Source of the DNA: Paenibacillus sp. FSL K6-3182
GTDB taxonomy: Bacteria > Bacillota > Bacilli > Paenibacillales > Paenibacillaceae
Assembly (NCBI RefSeq): GCF_037976325.1
Contig: NZ_CP150265.1
Location: 1,068,001 to 1,132,000 of the forward strand
Direction of reading: 5' to 3'
DNA length: 64,000 nucleotides
Made by a program: the position numbers and the translations under genes
In this document: positions 58,736 to 64,000 of the stretch, piece by piece
Layout: the number at the start of each line of letters is the position of its first letter
Position numbering within the stretch: position 1 is the first letter of the stretch
The notes under the pieces: model-generated
Told to the model about the DNA's origin: nothing
Seen by the model: the letters and a program-made list of their open reading frames with translations, nothing else
Database searches by the model: none

Positions 58736-59377
58736 AATCCGTTCCCGCTTACGTACTACAGGAAGCCGAAGCTGCGGGGGAAGACGTCCATGCCTACCTG
58801 ACGCGGCGAACAGCCGAGCTTCGTCCGGGAGAGTCAGGCCTCGTTGCGCTCGACTGGTGGAATGGTAACCGGTCTGTGCTGTTGGATGCCGATCTGACGG
58901 GTGTCATGCTCGGCATGTCGCTGCTAACGAAACCTTGGGAGGTTTACCGGGCTCTCTTTGAGGCAACGGCATTCGGCACGCGCAAAATCGTCGAAGCATT
59001 CCACTGAAACGGAATTGATGTCAGCGAGCTGTACGCCTGCGGAGGCCTCCCGCAGAAAAACGCGTTGCTCATGCAGATATACGCCGACGTGACGAACCGC
59101 GAGATCAAGGTCGCGGCTTCGAAGCAGATGCCCGCGCTTGGCGCGGCGATGTACGGCGCGGTCGCGGCAGGCTCGGAACGGGGCGGCTACGACATCGAAG
59201 CGGCGGGGCGGATGGCGAGCGTGCGATAAGAGACGTACATGCCGATTTCGGCGAATATCGAGGCATACGACAACTGTACGTGGAGTACAACGCGCTGCAT
59301 CATTATTTCGGCAGGGAGTAAACGATGTGATGAAGCGGTTGAAAGCAATCAAGGATCATGCGTTGCGCTCTAACTAG
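58711..59377 (+). pseudogene. araB: C-terminal remnant of L-ribulokinase
   Basis: The fragment covers the last 220 or so residues of Ara[36 protein letters not shown], a stop at about 59005, then [39 protein letters not shown], another stop at about 59228, and a frame change to LYVEYNALHHYFG and DVMKRLKAIK. The FGGY family ATP-binding half is partly kept, but the gene is clearly inactive. It joins directly onto the glycosidase fragment, showing deletion between them. Confidence 0.85.
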
Positions 59378-59387
59378 AAATATGAAG

Positions 59388-59415
59388 AAAAGTCCCGCTT
59401 TGGCGGGACTTTTTA
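59388..59415 (+). terminator. Terminator after the araB remnant
   Basis: AAAAGTCCCGC and GCGGGACTTTT pair perfectly around four bases, with A- and T-runs on either side. It can serve both strands. Confidence 0.9.
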
Positions 59416-59482
59416 ATTAAACAAGATTTTTAATTGATAGCGTGCAAGGAGAATTTTTTGTTTCGAAGATATGTAGAATACG

Positions 59483-60376
59483 TCACATCCTAGCTATCAC
59501 TGTTCGCGCATATTCCGACGGAGACATACCCGCGAATGACTTGAAATGTCTCGAGAAGGTATGAACGCTGCTGTAATGGAGAAGAGCGGCAATTTCGGTG
59601 AAATTATGCCGCTGCTCGCGGATCATTTTTTTGGCTTGCTCGATTTTTAGCTTGCGATAATACTTCATGATTCCTTCTCCGGTTTGCGCTTTGAAGATCG
59701 TGAGAGCATGGCTCTTGCTTAAGTTAAAGGTTTTGTACACTTGTTCAAGCCGGATCTCACCGTATAGATTCTGCTCCATATAGTCGCGCATCCGGTTCAC
59801 CAGCTCGGCTTCGCTTCGCTGCTTGGTCGGTGCGGACAGCCGTTGCTCGCGCTTGGTTAGATCATTTGTCTCCCTTAAGCGGATGAGAAACAACTCCAGG
59901 TAGAGCTTAATCAAATGTTCCGAACCGATAGGTGCATCGCCGCGTCTCGTGAGCGTATGATTCCGCGGATCGTCGAAGGGAGGATGGAAGGCGGCGAAGC
60001 CGTTCTTCATCAATTGCGCCAGCATCTCGCGCTGAGGGTTATTTAATGTGAATATTTTATTTTCAAAGAAGGCCATTTCCTTCGAGTGGCATACAAACGA
60101 AATAATGATGACGTTTGGCGCGATTCTCCTATTGGCCCACACGCCATGAAACTCGTTCGGTTTATGGAAGATGACATCACCCTGATGCAGGCAATAACCT
60201 TCCGTATCCGCAAACACTTCGATTTCCCCCTTGTCCACATACACAAACTCCCAGAAGTCATGCTTCTCCCCTTCGAATGCGAAATCCTTGGAAAATTCGA
60301 AATAATGAAGAGATATAATGTCCTTCACTGCAAAAGTCTCTTGAAGTCTTGTTCGAACGAACGGATCATCTGCCAT
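59483..60376 (-). CDS. AraC family regulator with cupin domain
   Basis: A 297-residue soluble regulator. The N-terminal AraC-type cupin (about 10-160, with the HKPNEFHGVWA strand) likely binds a sugar. The C-terminal pair of helix-turn-helices (about 190-295) includes NLSKSHALTIFKAQTG and IAALLHYSSVHTFSRHFKSF, ending in the family PSEYAR motif. CGGAGG lies eight bases before the ATG. It diverges from the deacetylase gene set across a 176-nt gap and is the probable activator of those genes. Confidence 0.9.
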   Translation of the reverse strand: MADDPFVRTRLQETFAVKDIISLHYFEFSKDFAFEGEKHDFWEFVYVDKGEIEVFADTEGYCLHQGDVIFHKPNEFHGVWANRRIAPNVIIISFVCHSKEMAFFENKIFTLNNPQREMLAQLMKNGFAAFHPPFDDPRNHTLTRRGDAPIGSEHLIKLYLELFLIRLRETNDLTKREQRLSAPTKQRSEAELVNRMRDYMEQNLYGEIRLEQVYKTFNLSKSHALTIFKAQTGEGIMKYYRKLKIEQAKKMIREQRHNFTEIAALLHYSSVHTFSRHFKSFAGMSPSEYARTVIARM

Positions 60377-60552
60377 TGGATTTGCAACCTCCGTTATTGC
60401 TCAATCTATCTACTATTATATCATGCTGAAGTGTGGACTTATTGCAACTTTTAATGGACTTTTTGCTAAAGAACAATACGATCGCAGGGAGTAAACTGGA
60501 GAGGAATAGGCAGGTGCTAGGCGAAACTTGAAACGGAAAATGGGGGATAGAT

Positions 60553-61263
60553 ATGAACGTCTTGGCGGTAGGCTGCCATCCGGATGATCTGGAGATCGGC
60601 TGTGGAGGGACATTAGCGAAGTTGTCGTCTTTAGGTCACAAGGTAACAATGGTTCATGTGGCCAATGGGGATAAGGGACATAAAATCATTCCGCCGGAAG
60701 AGCTCATTCAGATTAGGCGGCTGGAAGCTAGAAAGGCAGGCTCCTTGATTGGAGCCGAGGTGGTTAGCTTGAATACGCCTGATCTGTTGGTCAAGTCGGA
60801 CCGGGACGAGCTGATTTCGAAATTAGTTAAAGTGATTCGAGAGGTGAGGCCGGATTATATCATTACACATCCGCCTGAGGACTATATGAAGGATCACACA
60901 GAAGTTTCCAAAGCGGTGTTCGATGCCAGCTTCTCAGCTACGATACCCCATTATAACCTTGATGAGGGAATAGATACTCATGACAAAGTAGCTCCGATCT
61001 ATTACATGGACACATTGGCTGGCGTGGGATTCCATCCGACTGAATATGTGGACATCTCCGATTATATCGACGTGAAGATTGACATGAATAACAGCCATCA
61101 GAGCCAGATCAAGTGGCTATATGAACATGACGGAATCGACTTTCTGGATTTCGTGCGCACGGTATCCAAGTTTCGCGGGCTGCAGTGTGGCAAGGCTTAT
61201 GCAGAAGGCTTCACGCAGTGTCAAGCATGGCCTAGATTGACTACAGCAAGACTGCTTCCCTAG
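60553..61263 (+). CDS. PIG-L family deacetylase
   Basis: A 236-residue zinc hydrolase. The AVGCHPDDLEIGCGG motif at residues 6-20 holds the zinc and catalytic residues (His9, Asp11, Asp12), and the second histidine is in YMKDHTEVSK near residue 118. Family members remove acetyl groups from GlcNAc-type sugars, for example BshB and MshB. In this context, next to a NagB-like gene and downstream of hexosaminidases, it may deacetylate an imported N-acetylhexosamine or derivative. GGGGGATAG precedes the ATG. Confidence 0.9.
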   Translation: MNVLAVGCHPDDLEIGCGGTLAKLSSLGHKVTMVHVANGDKGHKIIPPEELIQIRRLEARKAGSLIGAEVVSLNTPDLLVKSDRDELISKLVKVIREVRPDYIITHPPEDYMKDHTEVSKAVFDASFSATIPHYNLDEGIDTHDKVAPIYYMDTLAGVGFHPTEYVDISDYIDVKIDMNNSHQSQIKWLYEHDGIDFLDFVRTVSKFRGLQCGKAYAEGFTQCQAWPRLTTARLLP

Positions 61264-61327
61264 CAGAATCGATCCATCCGAATGGATATATATATAATCA
61301 ATTAATCTAAGAGGAGAGTGAAGGTAC

Positions 61328-62278
61328 ATGAATTTTGCGCTTACGGTTAAAGGGTCTATGTTGGAAGGTTTCTACCCTGCGGGATGGAATATGGAGAAAA
61401 TCGACCGTTGCTGCGCAAATTCGCCGGAATCGATCAGGGAGCGCCAGCCCTTCTGGAATAAGCAATTCCAGCCAATTCCTTGCGAAGAGGTAGCCGAGTT
61501 TGATGTGAAAATGGGGCATGAGATCTCTTGGCAAATCCGCAAGAGCAAAGAAGAAGGGCGGAAGGTCGCTTTTATATTTCCGGCGGGTCCGATGGGCATG
61601 TACAAATGGGCGGTCTATTTCCTGAAGGAATGGGGAGTGGATTGCAAGCACGTATATGGCTTTAATATGGACGAGTGGAGCGATGGAGAAGGCTGGACGC
61701 TGCCGTCCGACAACCCAGGCTCCTTCCAATATGCGATGGAGCATGCCTTTTACGGGCCATTGGGAGAATACTCGGTGCCCGTAGAACAACGACATTTTGC
61801 TACCGCCAGGACGCTCCCGGCTTATTCGGAGAAAATCGCGGCCTTGAAAGCGGAGGGAGCGGAGCTTATCACCGTATTTGGAATTGGGCGCATGATGCAT
61901 ATTGCATTCTGGGAGCCGCACTTTGGCGGAGAATACGCAAGCGATGAGGAATGGAGCAAAGAAACGCATCGGATCGGCGCACAGCTCCATCCGCTTACGA
62001 TCGAACAAAATGCGATAACCAGCTTTAAGAGTCGGACACCGCTCGTTTCTTGCCGTGCCAACACGATAGGACCGGGCTTGTTCCTGCAATCCGATTACAT
62101 CATTGGCGGTTGCGACGGAGCGCTCGGGAGAGGCATGCAGTGGCAAGGTCTCTCTCTGTGGACGACATTGCGGCACGGTCCGGATCGGTGGCTCCCCTCG
62201 ACGTTTATGCCGACCATGCCGGGCAAGCTGTTTTTCCTGAAAGAGCTAGCGGGTCCGCTCGGGGCAGAATTGAACTAA
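61328..62278 (+). CDS. Divergent glucosamine-6-phosphate isomerase-like protein
   Basis: A 316-residue member of the NagB/RpiA-like fold, longer than the 240-270 residues of NagB. Asp115 in FNMDEW matches the general base Asp72 of E. coli NagB. In the second motif it has [13 protein letters not shown] where NagB has GxGxDGHIAFNEP: His191 and Glu196 remain, but the ring-opening Asp141 is replaced by Met189. So the chemistry or substrate likely differs from GlcN-6-phosphate deamination. It lies 64 nt after the deacetylase gene, with AAGAGGAGAG before the ATG. Confidence 0.85.
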   Translation: MNFALTVKGSMLEGFYPAGWNMEKIDRCCANSPESIRERQPFWNKQFQPIPCEEVAEFDVKMGHEISWQIRKSKEEGRKVAFIFPAGPMGMYKWAVYFLKEWGVDCKHVYGFNMDEWSDGEGWTLPSDNPGSFQYAMEHAFYGPLGEYSVPVEQRHFATARTLPAYSEKIAALKAEGAELITVFGIGRMMHIAFWEPHFGGEYASDEEWSKETHRIGAQLHPLTIEQNAITSFKSRTPLVSCRANTIGPGLFLQSDYIIGGCDGALGRGMQWQGLSLWTTLRHGPDRWLPSTFMPTMPGKLFFLKELAGPLGAELN

Positions 62279-62308
62279 AACAATACCAATTTCCGGGAGT
62301 GAATGGAT

Positions 62309-63160
62309 ATGACGGTCAAATCACGGATGAATAGGATGTTTAGCGAGGAAGGCAAATGCTTCGATGTTGCAATCGATCATGGTTTTTTTAATGAATATTC
62401 CTTTCTTGCTTCTATTGAAAATATGAAGGAGGCGGTAGAAACCGTTGTCGAGGCCAATCCCGACTGTATCCAGCTTAGCTTGGGTCAGGCCAGACACTTG
62501 CAGGCCATCCCGGGCAAACGCAAACCCGCATTGGTACTTCGTACCGATGCGGCTAATATTTATGGAGCAAAGCTGCCGGACTACCTGTTTAGCGAAATCA
62601 TCGAACATGCCGTCGAACATGCCTTGCGTCTTGACGCCGTGGCCGTGTGCGTCAATTTATTGCTGTTGCCCGGGCAACCGGAGCTGCATTATCAGTGCGT
62701 GAAGAATGTCATGCAGTTAAAAAGTGAATGCGAGCGTTATGGCATGGTATTGATGGTAGAGCCTCTGGTAATGCTGCCGAATGAAGCCAAAGGCGGGTAT
62801 ATGGTGGATGGCGACCTTGCTAAAATTATGCCGCTCGTTCGGCAAGCCGTTGAGCTTGGCGCCGATGTGATCAAAGCGGATCCCTGCGATGATGTAGAGG
62901 ACTATCACCGCGTAATTGAAGTTGCTTCGGGAATCCCCGTGCTTGTACGCGGCGGAGGACGGGCAACGGACAAAGAAATTGTCATTCGAACCGTCAAGCT
63001 GATGGAACAAGGAGCGGCAGGCATTGTTTATGGTCGCAACGTCATCCAACATCCTGCTCCCGATTTAATGACGAAGGCGCTTATGGGAATCGTGCATCAA
63101 GGCGACAGCGCGGAGAAGGCGCTCGCGCTTCTGAACGGGGGGCGTGTTTCAAATGCCTAA
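62309..63160 (+). CDS. Class I aldolase of the DhnA/FbaB family
   Basis: A 283-residue TIM-barrel aldolase. The AIDHGFF strand near residue 22 and the Schiff-base lysine Lys189 in DVIKADPCDD are the family landmarks, and RGGGRATDKE forms the phosphate-binding loop. It probably cleaves or forms a carbon bond in a ketose phosphate made by the preceding enzymes. GGGAG at 62295-62299 suits the ATG at 62309. The next gene starts inside its last codons. Confidence 0.88.
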   Translation: MTVKSRMNRMFSEEGKCFDVAIDHGFFNEYSFLASIENMKEAVETVVEANPDCIQLSLGQARHLQAIPGKRKPALVLRTDAANIYGAKLPDYLFSEIIEHAVEHALRLDAVAVCVNLLLLPGQPELHYQCVKNVMQLKSECERYGMVLMVEPLVMLPNEAKGGYMVDGDLAKIMPLVRQAVELGADVIKADPCDDVEDYHRVIEVASGIPVLVRGGGRATDKEIVIRTVKLMEQGAAGIVYGRNVIQHPAPDLMTKALMGIVHQGDSAEKALALLNGGRVSNA

Positions 63161-64000
63161 CTTAACTATTCGTTTCGGTGTCATCGGCTGCGGTTTGATG
63201 GGAAAGGAATTTGCAAGCGCCGCCGCAAGGTGGTGTCATCTAACGGACGTCAATTTCACCCCTGTCATTACGGCTGTCTGCGATGCTAATCCAGCGGCGA
63301 CCGCTTGGTTCGAGCAAGCCGTGCCAACGGTCGAACAATCGTATAGCGATTATAAGGAGCTGCTGGCCGATCCCAATGTGGATGCCGTTTATTGCGCAGT
63401 ACCGCATAATCTGCATGCACGAATATATGCGGATATCATTCGAGCCGGCAAACATCTATTGGGAGAGAAACCGTTCGGTATCGATCAAGATGCGAATGGC
63501 GAGATTCTACGTGCCATTGCCGACAATCCGGATGTCGTCGTACGCTGCTCGTCGGAGTTCCCGTTCTTCCCGGGAGCCATGCAGCTGTCGAAGTGGGTGA
63601 AAGAAAATCGGTTCGGGAAAATCATAGAGGTTGAAGCGGGTTTCTGGCATTCCAGCGATCTAGATCCGATGAAGACGATTAATTGGAAGCGAAGAATCGA
63701 AACGAACGGAGAATACGGCTGCATGGGCGATCTCGGCATGCACGTGCTGCATCTGCCGATGCGATTCGGCTGGAAACCCCACAATGTGAGGTCGTTGTTA
63801 ACCAAAGTCGTTGAAGAGCGTCCGGATGGCAATGGTGGGACGGCGCCTTGCGAGACATGGGACAATGCCATTCTAGCATGTGAAGTGAAGAGCGGGGAAC
63901 AGGTATTTCCGATGCTGCTGTCCACTAAGAGAATAGCTCCGGGACATGCAAACACCTGGTTTATACGGATTCAAGGGACGGCCTGCTCAGCTGAATTCTC
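63153..64000 (+). CDS. Gfo/Idh/MocA family oxidoreductase (3' end outside window)
   Basis: The first 282 residues of an NAD(P)-dependent sugar oxidoreductase; the frame is open to the last base. Landmarks are the Rossmann loop VIGCGLMGKEF, AVPHNLHARI and the GEKPFG motif that carries the catalytic lysine, then the substrate domain from about residue 125 (EAGFWHSSDL, GCMGDLGMHVLH). Its ATG at 63153 overlaps the aldolase stop by eight bases, so the two are coupled. It is only distantly similar to the Gfo/Idh protein at 45802 and lacks that protein's cysteine insert. Confidence 0.9.
   Translation, partial: MPNLTIRFGVIGCGLMGKEFASAAARWCHLTDVNFTPVITAVCDANPAATAWFEQAVPTVEQSYSDYKELLADPNVDAVYCAVPHNLHARIYADIIRAGKHLLGEKPFGIDQDANGEILRAIADNPDVVVRCSSEFPFFPGAMQLSKWVKENRFGKIIEVEAGFWHSSDLDPMKTINWKRRIETNGEYGCMGDLGMHVLHLPMRFGWKPHNVRSLLTKVVEERPDGNGGTAPCETWDNAILACEVKSGEQVFPMLLSTKRIAPGHANTWFIRIQGTACSAEF

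Noticed and set aside
61307..62176. 289-codon minus-strand frame opposite the NagB-like gene
   Set aside because: The plus strand encodes a recognisable protein with motifs; the minus frame has no motif, no ribosome site and biased composition.
1..64000. tRNA, rRNA, intact insertion sequence or prophage
   Set aside because: No cloverleaf, rRNA segment, transposase with terminal repeats or phage structural gene could be recognised on either strand.

Overview
The window reads as a stretch of chromosome from a Paenibacillus-type, spore-forming, low-to-moderate GC Gram-positive bacterium. The evidence is the B. subtilis gene order purEKBCSQLFMNHD behind tandem PurBoxes and a guanine riboswitch, a LysM/GH18 YaaH-like spore protein, YerB, YerC and YqfQ-like proteins, LplABC-type sugar transporters with YesN/AraC regulators, SLH-anchored exoenzymes, strong AGGAGG ribosome binding sites with some TTG/GTG starts, and no rRNA or tRNA genes. 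Both ends cut through a gene.

Region 1 (1-6450) is a carbohydrate uptake operon: the end of a solute-binding protein, two permeases, a membrane-bound AraC regulator and a GH88 unsaturated glucuronyl/rhamnogalacturonyl hydrolase. It fits import and cleavage of pectin- or glycosaminoglycan-lyase products. Region 2 (6490-14140) is housekeeping: proline dehydrogenase, a phosphodiester glycosidase-like membrane protein with a coiled-coil partner, a secreted PKD protein, an MsrA-MsrB fusion, a nitroreductase and the spore GH18. Region 3 (14450-29290) is the complete de novo purine operon, interrupted by two unusual non-coding stretches: 645 nt between purC and purS, and a 123-bp tandem repeat between purN and purH.

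Region 4 (29400-43470) holds a NodB-type deacetylase lipoprotein, a lipoprotein followed by a two-component system, an alpha/beta hydrolase, YerB, a DUF47-PiT phosphate transporter pair, a dense group of DnaA-box-like sites, a YqfQ-like protein, YerC, a CbiX-like chelatase, a diacylglycerol kinase and an rRNA uracil methyltransferase. It also holds a 39-codon membrane-peptide gene at 34117-34236.

Region 5 (43470-64000) is accessory. It starts with a recombination scar carrying a broken tyrosine recombinase. A LacI-controlled hexosaminide locus follows: LacI, Gfo/Idh oxidoreductase, a sugar ABC transporter, a GH20 hexosaminidase, and a 1722-residue SLH-anchored GH123-like enzyme with CBM9-like modules. 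Next is a stretch of decayed sugar genes (permease, glycosidase, araB fragments). The window ends in an AraC-controlled set: PIG-L deacetylase, a divergent NagB-like protein, a DhnA-type aldolase and a second Gfo/Idh oxidoreductase. The simplest overall reading is that surface enzymes release N-acetylhexosamines, the ABC system imports them, and the last gene set deacetylates and breaks them down by a route unlike the standard Nag or Aga pathways. That pathway is an inference and is the best candidate for undescribed biology here.
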